The notes under the pieces: generated by a model
What the model was told of the DNA's origin: nothing
The model's database searches: none
The model's input: only the letters and a program-made list of their open reading frames with translations
Part shown: positions 10,840 through 20,950 of the stretch, piece by piece
Layout: every line of letters starts with the position of its first letter
Position numbering within the stretch: the stretch's first letter is position 1
Assembly (NCBI GenBank): GCA_903863255.1
Contig: CAIPBJ010000040.1
Coordinates: 1-62,752, forward strand
Source of the DNA: an uncultured Methylophilaceae bacterium
GTDB taxonomy: Bacteria > Pseudomonadota > Gammaproteobacteria > Burkholderiales > Methylophilaceae
Direction of reading: 5' to 3'
DNA length: 62,752 nucleotides
Program-made: the position numbers and the translations under genes

Positions 10840-12741
10840 ATGTTAGAAGCTATTCGTGAACGTTCAAAGGGTTGGTTGGCTAAACTTATATTAACCCTTA
10901 TTACCGTGCCTTTCGCGCTATTTGGAATAGATGCGTATTTAAGAGATGCTGGTTCGAATGCCTCTGTTGCAAAAGTTAATGGTTCAGCAATATCCGTTCA
11001 GGAATACGGCAATGCGATTCAAAACCTGAGGAACAAATTGCAATCGGAAGGTCAAAAAGACTTAACGATTCTAGATAACCCAGAAGTAAAGCAATCGGTT
11101 CTGGACCGACTGATCACAAGTCGGTTACTCTCAGCGGAAGCCAAAAATAGCCATTTTAAGATAACAAACGAGCAATTGGGCGCATACCTGATCGGATTGC
11201 CCGAGTTCCAGGAAAACGGTAAGTTCTCTCAAGAACAATACGATAAAATACTGAGCCAGAACCAACTCTCCCCAACCCAGTTTGAAAATAGAATGCGTAA
11301 TGACTTGTTAGTCGATCAGGTTCGTCAGGGATTGATTTCACTGGCCTATCAACCACACGCTATCGAAGATTCAATTTTAAAAACCGAGAATCAGCAACGT
11401 GAGGTAAGTGTTGCAGAAATAAAAGCAACGGATTTCGTTTCGGAAGCCAAAGTTACGCCTGAAGAAATTAAGTCTTACTACGAAAAAAATAAGGAGAACT
11501 TTAGAGTTCCTGAGCAGGTGAAGCTTGAATTTGTTATGTTCTCGGCGAATAACCTCATACCTAAAATGCAGGTAAGTGAAGATGAGTCCAAGAAATACTT
11601 TCAAGAAAATTCAGCTAAATTCCAAGGCGATGAACAAAGAAGAGCAAGCCACATTTTAATTTCATTTGGTGTAGGCGCCACAGAACAGGCAAAGGCAGAT
11701 GCAAAGAAAAAAGCTGAGCAAATCTTGGCTGAGGTTAAAAAGAGTCCCCAAAAATTTGCCGATTTTGCCAAGAAATATTCGCAAGACCCCGGCTCTGCTG
11801 AAAAGGGGGGCGATCTGGGCTTGTTCGGTCATGGCGCGATGGTTAAACCTTTCGAGGATGCCGTTTTTTCTATGAAACCAGGAGAAATCAGTGATTTGGT
11901 GCAGTCGGAGTTTGGTTATCATATTATAAAGTTAACTGAAATAAGCGGGGAGTCACAAAGTTATGATGCCTTAAAACCCAAGATTGCTGGTGAGTTGATG
12001 TATCAAAAGGCGCTTTCTAAATTCTCGGAAGAGGCTGAGAATTTTAGCAACAAGGTTTATGAGCAATCAAATAGTCTGAAGCCTGCAGCGGATGAATTTG
12101 GACTTCAGGTTCAGACAACCGGATGGTTAAGCAAGGAAGAAGGGGCGAAGTTCTTTAAGAATGACAAGTTAATTAATCTGGTATTTACGGACGAAGTTTT
12201 AAAGGATAAGCGAAATACTGAGGCAGTTGAAGTTTCGAGCAATACCCTAGTTTCAGCTAGAGTAGTCGATTATAAACCTTCCGCGCCAAGAACGTTTGAT
12301 GAAGTCAAAGGCGGAATCGAAGATTTCCTTAAACTTGAACAAGCTATTAAGCTTGCTCAACAAAAAGGTTCTGCTACCTTATCTGATCTGAAAAATGGTA
12401 AAGATGACCCTAAGTTAGAATGGATACCTTCAGTGGTTGTGGATAGGAAAAATGCACAAGGATTGACTGATCTGGCCATGTCCAATGTTTTTAAAGTTGA
12501 TACATCTAAATTACCAGCATATGAAGGTGTTATCGATAACAAAAAGGGCTACCTCCTGATTAAAGTGTTAAACGTGACTGAAGGCAAGCTGAGTGATGAC
12601 ACCGATAAGAATGCTTCGTTGATCGGATTGAGATCTGCTTTGGCGTCGGAATATGCGAATGCCTATATAAAATCATTAAGGAACAAAGCCAAACTTACGA
12701 TTAATCAACAGTTGATGCTAGGCGAATCGTCAACTAACTAG
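10840..12741 (+). CDS. ppiD: Periplasmic folding chaperone / peptidyl-prolyl isomerase PpiD
   Basis: 633 residues, close to the usual PpiD length. One N-terminal membrane anchor (about 15-37) leaves the rest in the periplasm. A SurA-like N-terminal chaperone region is followed by one parvulin domain at about 267-365 (RRASHILIS, KYSQDPGSAEKGGDLG, FGYHIIKL). The C-terminal region is typical of PpiD. It assists proteins leaving the Sec translocon. It is convergent with fabI, with a shared terminator between them. A clear GAGGAAGTG site supports the start. Confidence 0.93.
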   Translation: MLEAIRERSKGWLAKLILTLITVPFALFGIDAYLRDAGSNASVAKVNGSAISVQEYGNAIQNLRNKLQSEGQKDLTILDNPEVKQSVLDRLITSRLLSAEAKNSHFKITNEQLGAYLIGLPEFQENGKFSQEQYDKILSQNQLSPTQFENRMRNDLLVDQVRQGLISLAYQPHAIEDSILKTENQQREVSVAEIKATDFVSEAKVTPEEIKSYYEKNKENFRVPEQVKLEFVMFSANNLIPKMQVSEDESKKYFQENSAKFQGDEQRRASHILISFGVGATEQAKADAKKKAEQILAEVKKSPQKFADFAKKYSQDPGSAEKGGDLGLFGHGAMVKPFEDAVFSMKPGEISDLVQSEFGYHIIKLTEISGESQSYDALKPKIAGELMYQKALSKFSEEAENFSNKVYEQSNSLKPAADEFGLQVQTTGWLSKEEGAKFFKNDKLINLVFTDEVLKDKRNTEAVEVSSNTLVSARVVDYKPSAPRTFDEVKGGIEDFLKLEQAIKLAQQKGSATLSDLKNGKDDPKLEWIPSVVVDRKNAQGLTDLAMSNVFKVDTSKLPAYEGVIDNKKGYLLIKVLNVTEGKLSDDTDKNASLIGLRSALASEYANAYIKSLRNKAKLTINQQLMLGESSTN

Positions 12742-12763
12742 GTTACAATATTTACAGAATATT

Positions 12764-12794
12764 AAAAAAGGGGCAGACAGTGCCCCTTTTTTTT
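12764..12794. terminator. Bidirectional terminator between ppiD and fabI
   Basis: A 12-bp stem AAAAAAGGGGCA / TGCCCCTTTTTT with loop GACAG. The A and T tails make it work on both strands, fitting the convergent genes ppiD and fabI. Confidence 0.85.
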
Positions 12795-12811
12795 ATATTA
12801 GATCTTGAACG

Positions 12812-13594
12812 TTAAATTGATCCGAGAGCCGTAATATTCATCCCACCATCGACATAAGTGATTTCTCCTGTTACGCCGGAAGCAAGATCACTGCAAAGAA
12901 ACGCGGAGACATTTCCGACTTCTTCAATTGTTACATTTCTTCTTAATGGTGCATTCTTCTCGTTGAATTCAATCATTTTATCGAAGTCAGCTATACCAGA
13001 AGCGGCTAAGGTTTTGATTGGCCCAGCTGATACGGCATTTACACGGATACCTTTTGGACCTAGGCTTTGAGACATGTATCTAACATTTGCCTCTAAACTG
13101 GCCTTAGCCAAACCCATGACATTATAATTTGGCATGGTCCTTTCAGCTCCAAGGTAACTTAAGGTCAGTAAACTTGCCTTTCTTCCAAGCATCATGGGTA
13201 ATCCTGCTTTGGCCATGGCAGAAAAACTATAAGAACTTATATCATGAGCAATTCGAAAATATTCTCTTGTGACTGAATCTAAGTAATCACCATCTAACGC
13301 TACCTTAGGAACAAAAGCGATGGAATGGACAATGGAATCCAGCCCATCCCATATTTTTCCCAATTCCTGAAAAAGCAAGTCAATCTGACCGTCCTCAGCA
13401 ACGTCACAAGGCAAGACGATACTTGAATCAAAGTCTTGGGCTAATTTTGCAACTCGGTCCTTGTGTTTTTCTATTTGGTAGGTAAATGCAAGTTCAGCAC
13501 CTTCACGTTTCATAGCACTTGCTATACCATAAGCTATTGAACGATTACTTAAAACTCCCGTAATAAGTACTTTCTTTCCCGATAAGAATCCCAT
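12812..13594 (-). CDS. fabI: Enoyl-[acyl-carrier-protein] reductase FabI
   Basis: 260 residues from the chosen ATG; an in-frame TTG six bases upstream is less likely because AAGGA sits about 9 bases before this ATG. It reduces trans-2-enoyl-ACP with NADH in the last step of fatty-acid elongation. An SDR-type fold is seen, with [13 protein letters not shown] for the nucleotide and the FabI active-site pair: Tyr in LSYLGAER and Tyr-Lys in NYNVMGLAK. The length matches the family. It is the last gene of a leftward run behind the ABC transporter genes, 42 bp apart, so it may share their transcript. Confidence 0.95.
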   Translation of the reverse strand: MGFLSGKKVLITGVLSNRSIAYGIASAMKREGAELAFTYQIEKHKDRVAKLAQDFDSSIVLPCDVAEDGQIDLLFQELGKIWDGLDSIVHSIAFVPKVALDGDYLDSVTREYFRIAHDISSYSFSAMAKAGLPMMLGRKASLLTLSYLGAERTMPNYNVMGLAKASLEANVRYMSQSLGPKGIRVNAVSAGPIKTLAASGIADFDKMIEFNEKNAPLRRNVTIEEVGNVSAFLCSDLASGVTGEITYVDGGMNITALGSI

Positions 13595-13636
13595 GATCAA
13601 TTATCCTTAAGGTTTATTTTTGGTTGTAAATGATAT

Positions 13637-14470
13637 TTATTTAGCTTTTCTTGGGTCTAAAGCATCTCTTAAACCTTCACCAAAGAGATTATACCCTAAC
13701 ACCGTTATCAATATCGCAAGGCCAGGAAAGAACGATAGCCACCAAGCGAATTGGATATATTCCTTTCCGTCTGTCAGAATATTTCCCCAAGATGCTTGAG
13801 GTGGTTGAACGCCTAGGCCTAAGAAACTTAGACCCGATTCCACCAGAACAGCACTTGCAACACCCAACACTGAACTCACAATAATCGGGGTAAGGCTATT
13901 GGGTAATAAGTGAATAAATATCAGTCTTAAGTCATTTGCACCCAGTGTCTGAGCACCTAATACAAATTCACGATCTCTAAGGCTTAAAAATTCGGCTCGA
14001 ACAAGTCGAGTCACACCCATCCATGAGGTTAATCCAATAACTATCATAATATTCAGGATTGACGGACTCAGGAATGCAATGACCGCGAGAATCAGAAAAA
14101 AGGTTGGGATTGATAACATGACGTCGACCATTCGCATGATCACGATGTCGATCCAACCCCTGTAGAAACCAGAAATTGCACCTAACAGGATGCCTATGAA
14201 TGTGGATATGCCAACTGCAACAAAACCAACTAAAAGAGAAATTCTTGCTCCATATAGCATCCTCGAGAAAACATCTCTTCCAAGGCCGTCAGTTCCCATC
14301 AGATGCTCAAAGGAAGGCGGAAGCAGAATTGCCTTTACATCAATTGCATCTGGATCATAGGTTGAGAGTAAAGGAGCAAAAATGGCTACAAAAAAAATAA
14401 ATAGGATGATCAGAAAACCAATTAATGCCAGAGGATTACTCAAGGATTTTTTAATGAGATTCAAGTTCAC
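13637..14470 (-). CDS. ABC transporter permease, OppC/DppC type
   Basis: 277 residues, inner-membrane permease of the peptide/nickel ABC family. It has an N-terminal helix (about 17-38), the MGTDGLGRDVFSR segment typical of OppC/DppC/YejE and the coupling motif region LGAQTLGANDLRLIFIHLLPN near residue 180. It overlaps the preceding permease gene by 4 bp (ATGA), so the two are translationally coupled. No ATP-binding subunit is encoded beside it; fabI follows. The substrate may be oligopeptides or cell-wall peptides, but the sequence does not settle this. Confidence 0.9.
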   Translation of the reverse strand: MNLNLIKKSLSNPLALIGFLIILFIFFVAIFAPLLSTYDPDAIDVKAILLPPSFEHLMGTDGLGRDVFSRMLYGARISLLVGFVAVGISTFIGILLGAISGFYRGWIDIVIMRMVDVMLSIPTFFLILAVIAFLSPSILNIMIVIGLTSWMGVTRLVRAEFLSLRDREFVLGAQTLGANDLRLIFIHLLPNSLTPIIVSSVLGVASAVLVESGLSFLGLGVQPPQASWGNILTDGKEYIQFAWWLSFFPGLAILITVLGYNLFGEGLRDALDPRKAK

Positions 14471-15486
14471 TTAACGACACCCCTTCTGACTCTTGGGTCT
14501 GCCCAAGCATAAGCAATATCTGCAATTAGATTTCCAAGTAAGGTCAGTGCAGATCCAACCGTGAGAATTCCCATTATGACTGGGAAGTTCCGCATTAAAA
14601 CAGCATCGTAGAATAATTTACCCATACCTGGGATTGCAAAAATTGATTCCGCGATAACCGAACCACCTATCAAGCCCGGAATTGACAGGCCAAGAAGCGT
14701 TATAAGAGGCAATAATGCATTGCGTAGTGCATGCCTGTAAACGACGATAAACTCTGAAAGGCCCTTTGCTCGCGCTGTTGTTATGTAGTCTTGATAAAGC
14801 ACATCCAACATCCCATTCTTTACGAATAGCGAAACCCCTGCGAGCCCGGTGATAGAGGGAATCACAATCGGTAAGAACAAATGCTTAAAATTGTCAGTGA
14901 CTTTCTCCCAAGGTGACATCAAATCGTAATTAAGGCTATGAAGGCCAGAAATAGGAAATAGGTTGCATACAACACCCAGCCAATACATTAAAAGGAGTGA
15001 AATCCAAAATCCAGGTGCCGAATAAAGGATGAATATTGCTGAAGTAACTAGCCGGTCCTGCCACTGATTATGTTTCGTAGCGGTATAAACTCCGATAGGT
15101 ATCGCTAGAATTAATGTAAGCATCAATCCTGCAATATTAATGAACAGCGTTACAGGTAAGGCTTCTTGTATCATTCCTTTCGTAATATTTCCTTTCTTGT
15201 CTTTCGTCTCCCAAAACACTGGCCTCTGATCCGCGGCAAAGGAAGTACCAAAATCAAGGGTGGACATTCTTTTTAGCCAAAGTCCATATTGAACAATTAC
15301 TGGTTTGTCGAGGTTATACATCTGCCTTAACTTCTGCCGTGACTCTTCACTGGTTTTTGGGTTAAAGCTGGCTTCAGTAGTTGTAATATCGCCCGGTGCC
15401 AGGTGCATGATAAGGAACGAGATCAGACTGATACCGATCAAAAGCGGAATCATCCAGAAAAGCCTTTTAACAATATATCTAATCAT
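14467..15486 (-). CDS. ABC transporter permease, OppB/DppB type
   Basis: 339 residues, partner permease of the OppC-type protein. The N-terminal helix MIRYIVKRLFWMIPLLIG and the LAPGD loop are characteristic of OppB/DppB/YejB. The cytoplasmic coupling motif (YITTARAKGLSEFIVVYRHA, near residue 235) contacts the ATPase. It begins one base after the stop of the binding-protein gene and overlaps the next permease by 4 bp, so binding protein and permeases form one operon. Confidence 0.92.
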   Translation of the reverse strand: MIRYIVKRLFWMIPLLIGISLISFLIMHLAPGDITTTEASFNPKTSEESRQKLRQMYNLDKPVIVQYGLWLKRMSTLDFGTSFAADQRPVFWETKDKKGNITKGMIQEALPVTLFINIAGLMLTLILAIPIGVYTATKHNQWQDRLVTSAIFILYSAPGFWISLLLMYWLGVVCNLFPISGLHSLNYDLMSPWEKVTDNFKHLFLPIVIPSITGLAGVSLFVKNGMLDVLYQDYITTARAKGLSEFIVVYRHALRNALLPLITLLGLSIPGLIGGSVIAESIFAIPGMGKLFYDAVLMRNFPVIMGILTVGSALTLLGNLIADIAYAWADPRVRRGVVK

Positions 15487-15487
15487 G

Positions 15488-17155
15488 TCAATTCGTACTC
15501 ATTTCATTGCGTCTCAATGGAACAGGAATATACCAATCGTATGAGTTATGAGCGACCCCGGCGGGAGGGGGTGGATCGTCTATCCCTTTAACTCGTTTGT
15601 TTATGGCAGGCAGACCGTAGCCAGCAAAGAGGTATACAACCGGGCTATCTTCCAGGAGGATTTTAGAAAACTCATGATAAATTTTCATTCTTTTATCTGG
15701 ATTCAGTTCCATTCTTCCTTGTTCAAGTAGTGCGTCGACTCTTGGATTGCTGTAACCAATAAAGTTAAATTGACCTGGCCCTTGTTGAGAGGAATGCCAA
15801 ATGGAATATTGGTCGGGATCAAGTGAAAGTCCCCAGCCAAGCAATACGACATCAAAATCGCCGGTTTTAATCACACGACTTATAAAACTTGCCCATTCCA
15901 ACCTTCTTATCTTAACGTCAATTCCGACTTCTTTTAATCTGCGTTGAATTAATACAGCACTCATTTCACGCTGTTTGTTCTGGTTTAAGCGAATTTCGAA
16001 ACTGAGCGGGACACCGTCTTTATCGATGATTCCGTCTCCATCATGATCTTCATATCCAGCTTCTTTGAGCAGTGATCTTGCCTTTACCGGGTCGTATGGG
16101 TATGGATGAAGTTCAGGGTTAGACCATCGTGTGCCTGGTTTGTATGGCGAAGAAACAGGTTCACCTAATCCTAAAAGTACCCCATCGATTATTTCCTGTT
16201 TGTTAATTGCGTAATTAATTGCCTGGCGAACCCGAATGTCGTTAAAAGGTTTTCTTTTGAGATTGAAACCCAGGTAAGTATAGCTATTGCCAAGTTCCTT
16301 ATACAGAGCAACTCTGTTCTTAAGTTCAGGGCGAGCAGGGATAATTCTGGCATATTGGATGGGATCGAGGGACATGGTGTCAATATTATCTGCAAGCAGT
16401 TCAAGAAACTGAGTTGCAGGATCAGGTATAAATCTTGATACAAGCCGATCTATTCGGGCTTGTCCTTGTGTCGCGTTAGGATTCCGTACAAGTGAAATAT
16501 TTTCACGGGGCCTCCATTTCTCAACTTGGTAATAATTGCTTCCAACTGGATTGCGCGCAAATGACGTAGTGTTGATGTCCTGATCCTTAAGTAAATGTTC
16601 AGGCAAGATTTGTAATCCTGTCCAGGAATCTAGGGCAGGAGCGTGAGGTTGTGAATAACTAACGATAAAGGTAAGGTCATCTGGGGCCTCTGCTTTTTTA
16701 ACTAGCTTAAAATCAGCTCCATATGGGGTCTGAGTATGGTCATCCGTGACCAGTTTCCATGTGAATAGAACATCTTTGCTAGTAAGGGGTTGTCCGTCCG
16801 CCCATTTGAGGTTGGGTTTTAATTTAAACGATATAGTCTTTTGGTCAGAAGAGATTGTCCAAGACTCTGCCAATTCACCTGTGATTTCAAGATTCTTATC
16901 GTATTTCAACAGGCAATTAAAAATATTGGCCGCTACGGCAGAAGAAGCAGATTCGCCTGCAATCATGGGAATCAGACTGCTAGGCTCACCGCTCATGGCA
17001 TCTATAAGTGTGCCACCCTGAACTGGCGGGTAATCAACATCATAATTTACAGCAATGTCGTTAGTTTTTTTGCAGGAGACTAGCAAACACAAGAGCATTA
17101 CCCCCAAAACCAAACCGCTTCCCTTTTTTATAGTTATAAATAGATTTGAATGCAT
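15488..17155 (-). CDS. Peptide-type ABC transporter substrate-binding lipoprotein
   Basis: 555 residues, SBP_bac_5 family. The N-terminus is a lipoprotein signal with lipobox LLVSC (Cys28), so the mature protein should be membrane-anchored in the periplasm. The family hallmark near residue 105 (WADGQPLTSKDVLFTWK) is present. It binds oligopeptides or similar ligands and delivers them to the OppB/OppC-type permeases encoded directly downstream. It starts 4 bp after the mltD stop, raising the idea that it recovers peptides linked to cell-wall turnover (inference). Confidence 0.9.
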   Translation of the reverse strand: MHSNLFITIKKGSGLVLGVMLLCLLVSCKKTNDIAVNYDVDYPPVQGGTLIDAMSGEPSSLIPMIAGESASSAVAANIFNCLLKYDKNLEITGELAESWTISSDQKTISFKLKPNLKWADGQPLTSKDVLFTWKLVTDDHTQTPYGADFKLVKKAEAPDDLTFIVSYSQPHAPALDSWTGLQILPEHLLKDQDINTTSFARNPVGSNYYQVEKWRPRENISLVRNPNATQGQARIDRLVSRFIPDPATQFLELLADNIDTMSLDPIQYARIIPARPELKNRVALYKELGNSYTYLGFNLKRKPFNDIRVRQAINYAINKQEIIDGVLLGLGEPVSSPYKPGTRWSNPELHPYPYDPVKARSLLKEAGYEDHDGDGIIDKDGVPLSFEIRLNQNKQREMSAVLIQRRLKEVGIDVKIRRLEWASFISRVIKTGDFDVVLLGWGLSLDPDQYSIWHSSQQGPGQFNFIGYSNPRVDALLEQGRMELNPDKRMKIYHEFSKILLEDSPVVYLFAGYGLPAINKRVKGIDDPPPPAGVAHNSYDWYIPVPLRRNEMSTN

Positions 17156-17159
17156 AGGG

Positions 17160-18809
17160 TTAACTTTGTCTTGGAATAATTAATTTTTTCCCAACCGCTA
17201 GTTTGGTACTTTTAAGTTTATTAGTCTTCTTCAAGGTGGCTTCACTTATCGAAAACTTCTCTGCGATGCTTTCCAAGGTGTCACCTCTCATGACGGTATA
17301 GTGCTGGGACTTGGCAGCACTATTCTTGACATGGGTTTGAGCATTATTATTCAAAATGGTTTCAGGTATTATAAGTTTTTGGCCAGACTTAAGCCTGGTT
17401 TTTTTAAGTCGATTGGCTAAAAGAATATTTCTTGGGGTGGTGCCATATTCTTTAGCAATGGCACCCAACGTCTCGTTGTTCTTTACGACATGAATCGTTG
17501 TCGAATTGTCACTTTGTCCGCTATTCGATGAATAACTATTGTCTGAGTTTGAAATCGAAGTGGTCGTGTCAATTGGCGGTTCAGCATCAGTTTTTCCGGA
17601 ATAGGGCACTAGGATAGGGCCCGAATTACGAATCTTTCTATTTGAAGGCAAATCATTGACATCTCTTAATTCGGCTAAATTGATCCCGAATTTTTTTGCA
17701 ATGTTATCCATTCTTTCACCCCGTTTGGCGTGGTATGTCTGCCAGCTTACAAGGGGTTTGTCATAGTTAGATAAATTATTTTGAAAGGTGGTGGCAGCAC
17801 TGACTGGCAATAATATTTCATGCGCCTTTCCATTGGAGGTCAAGACCGGGCGATTGTATTCGGGATTCAGCGAACTAAATTCCTCAAAAGAGATTTCAGC
17901 AAGTTCAGCTGCAAGTTTGGCATCAATCTGCTCGGGTGCAGTGACAGTTGTAAAATATGGTTTATTAGGAATAGATTCAATGCTGAGACCGAATTGCTCC
18001 GGACTGGTCATGATATTTTTTATAGCCTGAAGTTTTGGTACATAGTTTTTTGTTTCAGCTGGCAACTTCAAACTGTTGTAGTCTGTCGGTAAGCCACGCC
18101 TTCTGTTTCGGTCTATAGCCCTTTGGACGGTTCCTTCACCGGCATTGTAGGCGGCAAGGGCAAGATCCCATGTGCCAAACATCACATGAAGTTTTTGCAA
18201 GTATGTTAGAGCGGCATCGGTTGCAGCTGTTACACCTTTACGGTTGTCAACCCACCAGTTTTGCTTTAGTCCAAAATTCTTTCCAGTTTGAGGCATAAAC
18301 TGCCAAATACCGGATGCGCGTGTTCTGGAATTGGCTTGCGGATTAAACGCACTCTCTATCATAGGTAGCAAGGCAATTTCTGTAGGCATGCCACGTTTTT
18401 CAACTTCTTCAACAATGTGGTATAAATATCTTTGACTACGCATCATCATCCGATGGACGTAGTCTGGTCTGGATGCATACCATTCTTCCTGAGTTAAAGT
18501 AAATTTGGAGTCGACATCGGGCATCTTATAACCATTAATAATTCGTTGCCTTAAATCATCAGTGTTAATATCGCCCGTTGCCTGACTTTCATCCGGTAGG
18601 GGTGCTGGTAAATAGTTGAGCGCCGGGTCATTGACTTTTGGGGAAGCTTCTAAACCGCTTGCATTGGGAATTTGATCGTCAGGGATGGTATTGTCGTTTG
18701 TTATTACAATTTCATCCCCTTCAAGATTGGTTTCGGTTTCGCCAAATGATAGATTTGAATAAAAGATATAAATGGTTGCTATTGTCAGCAGTAAAAATCT
18801 TACAGACAT
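17160..18809 (-). CDS. mltD: Membrane-bound lytic murein transglycosylase D-like protein
   Basis: 549 residues: signal peptide (1-23), SLT transglycosylase domain at about 125-240 with the catalytic Glu near residue 150 (LLPMIESAFNP) and the GIWQFMP motif, then three LysM peptidoglycan-binding repeats at about 358-405, 437-482 and 502-548. It cleaves the MurNAc-GlcNAc bond to give 1,6-anhydro muropeptides. No lipobox is obvious, so envelope attachment may rely on LysM. A Ser/Asn-rich linker joins LysM 1 and 2. It sits 4 bp upstream of the peptide-binding protein gene and downstream of gloB, a common neighbour of mltD. Confidence 0.92.
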   Translation of the reverse strand: MSVRFLLLTIATIYIFYSNLSFGETETNLEGDEIVITNDNTIPDDQIPNASGLEASPKVNDPALNYLPAPLPDESQATGDINTDDLRQRIINGYKMPDVDSKFTLTQEEWYASRPDYVHRMMMRSQRYLYHIVEEVEKRGMPTEIALLPMIESAFNPQANSRTRASGIWQFMPQTGKNFGLKQNWWVDNRKGVTAATDAALTYLQKLHVMFGTWDLALAAYNAGEGTVQRAIDRNRRRGLPTDYNSLKLPAETKNYVPKLQAIKNIMTSPEQFGLSIESIPNKPYFTTVTAPEQIDAKLAAELAEISFEEFSSLNPEYNRPVLTSNGKAHEILLPVSAATTFQNNLSNYDKPLVSWQTYHAKRGERMDNIAKKFGINLAELRDVNDLPSNRKIRNSGPILVPYSGKTDAEPPIDTTTSISNSDNSYSSNSGQSDNSTTIHVVKNNETLGAIAKEYGTTPRNILLANRLKKTRLKSGQKLIIPETILNNNAQTHVKNSAAKSQHYTVMRGDTLESIAEKFSISEATLKKTNKLKSTKLAVGKKLIIPRQS

Positions 18810-18908
18810 TTAACTGTTCTTTATTGAAGAAATTGATTGATAGTAGCGAAAATTATTGGAATGAGTCAAGTGAATGTTATACATTAATAAAAATATATAT
18901 CTATATGA

Positions 18909-19661
18909 TTAAAAATAATTTCTCATCTTTCTTATAGCCGTAAATACTGCTATCGGGTCTGTAGTGTTTTCGCCTGCGGCAATTCGTATTTGTTCATTAT
19001 TGCATCTTAAGAAAGGGTTAGTCTTCTTTTCCAAAGCAAGATTGCTTGGCAGGGTTGCTTTTCCTGATAGTCTAAGTTCTTTCACTTGGGATAATCTTTC
19101 GACAACCTCGGTATTTTCTGGTTCTAGGAATAATGCAAAATTCAAGTTCTTCTCGGTGTATTCGTGAGCGCAGTATACCTGAGTGTTATCGGGTAATTTG
19201 GCTAAAAGACTGAGTGAGTTGTAGAGCTGTTCATAGGTTCCCTCGAAAAGCCTTCCGCATCCTGCTCCAAATAACGTGTCACCACAAAACAGCAAATTTG
19301 AGCCATAATAGGCTATATGGCCTAGTGTGTGTCCTGGAATATCTAAGACTGAGAACTTAACGTTTAGACTTGGTATTTCAATAATATCTTTGTCTTTGGC
19401 CTGAATGCTTTCAAATTCAAAGTGTTCTTTGGCGGGTGTGTAGACTTTGGTTTTATATCTTTTTATCAAATCATTGACGCCATCAATGTGGTCATGATGA
19501 TGATGGGTAATTAAAATGGTGTCTAAAGTTAAAGCCTTTGACTCTAGGAATTCTAAAACTGGTTTTGAATCACCTGGGTCGATCACAGTTGCATTTGTGT
19601 TGTCGTGCAATAACCAGATGTAATTATCTTCAAAAGCAGGAATGTTCGTAATTTCTAGCAT
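18909..19661 (-). CDS. gloB: Hydroxyacylglutathione hydrolase (glyoxalase II)
   Basis: 250 residues, metallo-beta-lactamase fold. The metal motif THHHHDHIDG is at about 51-60, followed by HTLGHIAY, FCGDTLFGAGCGRLFEGT and CAHEYTEKN, all hallmarks of glyoxalase II; the C-terminal substrate-binding domain is present. It hydrolyses S-lactoylglutathione to D-lactate and glutathione in methylglyoxal detoxification. It is divergent from the methyltransferase gene, 28 bp away, so the two promoters are close or overlapping. Confidence 0.93.
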   Translation of the reverse strand: MLEITNIPAFEDNYIWLLHDNTNATVIDPGDSKPVLEFLESKALTLDTILITHHHHDHIDGVNDLIKRYKTKVYTPAKEHFEFESIQAKDKDIIEIPSLNVKFSVLDIPGHTLGHIAYYGSNLLFCGDTLFGAGCGRLFEGTYEQLYNSLSLLAKLPDNTQVYCAHEYTEKNLNFALFLEPENTEVVERLSQVKELRLSGKATLPSNLALEKKTNPFLRCNNEQIRIAAGENTTDPIAVFTAIRKMRNYF

Positions 19662-19689
19662 GGTTAGATAATTGTAGTTAAGGAATAAA

Positions 19690-20415
19690 ATGTCAATAGA
19701 TAATCAACATACCTGGTTTAATTCTCCTCTAGGGGAATATTTACAAAAACAGGAGAAATTATCTTTTGACAATTATGTAGGCGATATTTTTGGATTTAAT
19801 GGGATTCAATTAGGATTTCTGCAAATTAATCTTATGGAGTTCTCTCGTATTCCCTATACTTTTTTATCGGACATTAACCAAGGTGATTTTAGGTGTGATT
19901 CAAGACAATTACCTTTGGCTTCAAATACCATTGATTTGCTGTTGATGCCTCATACCTTGGATTTTAGTGAAGACCCTCATCAAACGTTAAGAGAGGCTGA
20001 ACGCGTTCTTGTTGCTGAAGGACATGTTGTGATTTCTGGATTCAATCCTTTAAGCCTCTGGGGGATTAAATCCATGCTTTGTAAAAATAAAGGGTTCCCG
20101 TGGCATGCAAACTTTCTTCCGCTAATAAGGATTAAAGATTGGTTGGCTTTATTGGGCTTTGAACTGATAAAGGTTCAAATGATATGCTACTCCCCGCCAT
20201 ATTCCTCTGATACTTGGATTCACCGCTTGAAATTTCTTGATCAGCTCGGAGGAAAATGCTGGCCGATGATGGGGGGTGTTTATTTTATCGTAGCAAAAAA
20301 GCGGGTGCCGGGTATGCGATTAATAAAACCCAACTGGCCTCGTAAAAAGATCAAGCCGAATTTTGCAACTTCAACATCACAAAAAAATAAGACAAAAATT
20401 GAAAAGAATCAATAA
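19690..20415 (+). CDS. Class I SAM-dependent methyltransferase
   Basis: 241 residues, Methyltransf_11-like. The motif region [25 protein letters not shown] followed by [15 protein letters not shown] matches a protein family found directly upstream of rnhA in many Beta- and Gammaproteobacteria. The usual glycine-rich SAM motif I is poorly preserved, so activity is not certain. The C-terminus is very basic (repeated Lys). AAGGA precedes the ATG. The stop (TAA at 20413-20415) is one base before the rnhA ATG, implying coupling. Substrate unknown. Confidence 0.8.
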   Translation: MSIDNQHTWFNSPLGEYLQKQEKLSFDNYVGDIFGFNGIQLGFLQINLMEFSRIPYTFLSDINQGDFRCDSRQLPLASNTIDLLLMPHTLDFSEDPHQTLREAERVLVAEGHVVISGFNPLSLWGIKSMLCKNKGFPWHANFLPLIRIKDWLALLGFELIKVQMICYSPPYSSDTWIHRLKFLDQLGGKCWPMMGGVYFIVAKKRVPGMRLIKPNWPRKKIKPNFATSTSQKNKTKIEKNQ

Positions 20416-20416
20416 G

Positions 20417-20857
20417 ATGGAACATGTGATCATATATGCTGACGGTTCATGTAAAGGCAATCCAGGTCCAGGAGGCTGGGGTGCCTGGATTAAATATGGA
20501 AACGTTGAGAAAGAACTCTTCGGAGGTGAAATCCTGACAACAAATAATCGTATGGAGTTGCTTGCCGTCATCAAGGCGATTTCAGTGCTCAAACGACCAT
20601 GTTCCATCAAGATTTATACAGACTCGGTCTATGTCCAAAAAGGCATGACAGAATGGTTGGCTGGCTGGAAATCCAGAAATTGGAAAACATCAGATAAGAA
20701 ACCTGTAAAGAATGAAGATTTATGGCGTCAATTGGATGAAGTTTCACAAGGCCATCAAATAGAATGGAATTGGGTAAAAGGACATTCTGGGGATTTAGGA
20801 AATGAGCGAGCAGATTCACTTGCCAATCGGGGTGTCGAAGAAATCCTGAATGTTTGA
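20417..20857 (+). CDS. rnhA: Ribonuclease HI
   Basis: 146 residues from the ATG right after the methyltransferase stop; a longer in-frame start inside the upstream gene is rejected because the family begins at this Met. It degrades RNA in RNA-DNA hybrids. The active site is complete: Asp in [16 protein letters not shown], Glu in TNNRMELLA, Asp in [10 protein letters not shown] and the His/Asp pair in [14 protein letters not shown]. The gene order methyltransferase-rnhA-dnaQ is a familiar arrangement. Confidence 0.95.
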   Translation: MEHVIIYADGSCKGNPGPGGWGAWIKYGNVEKELFGGEILTTNNRMELLAVIKAISVLKRPCSIKIYTDSVYVQKGMTEWLAGWKSRNWKTSDKKPVKNEDLWRQLDEVSQGHQIEWNWVKGHSGDLGNERADSLANRGVEEILNV

Positions 20858-20950
20858 ATTAAGCCCAATAGCCCTTAAGCTATACTTGAGACCGGGGAAT
20901 GAACTTGATCGGACGGGTTTTTTTGTTAATTTATTAGCGAGGCTTTTATT

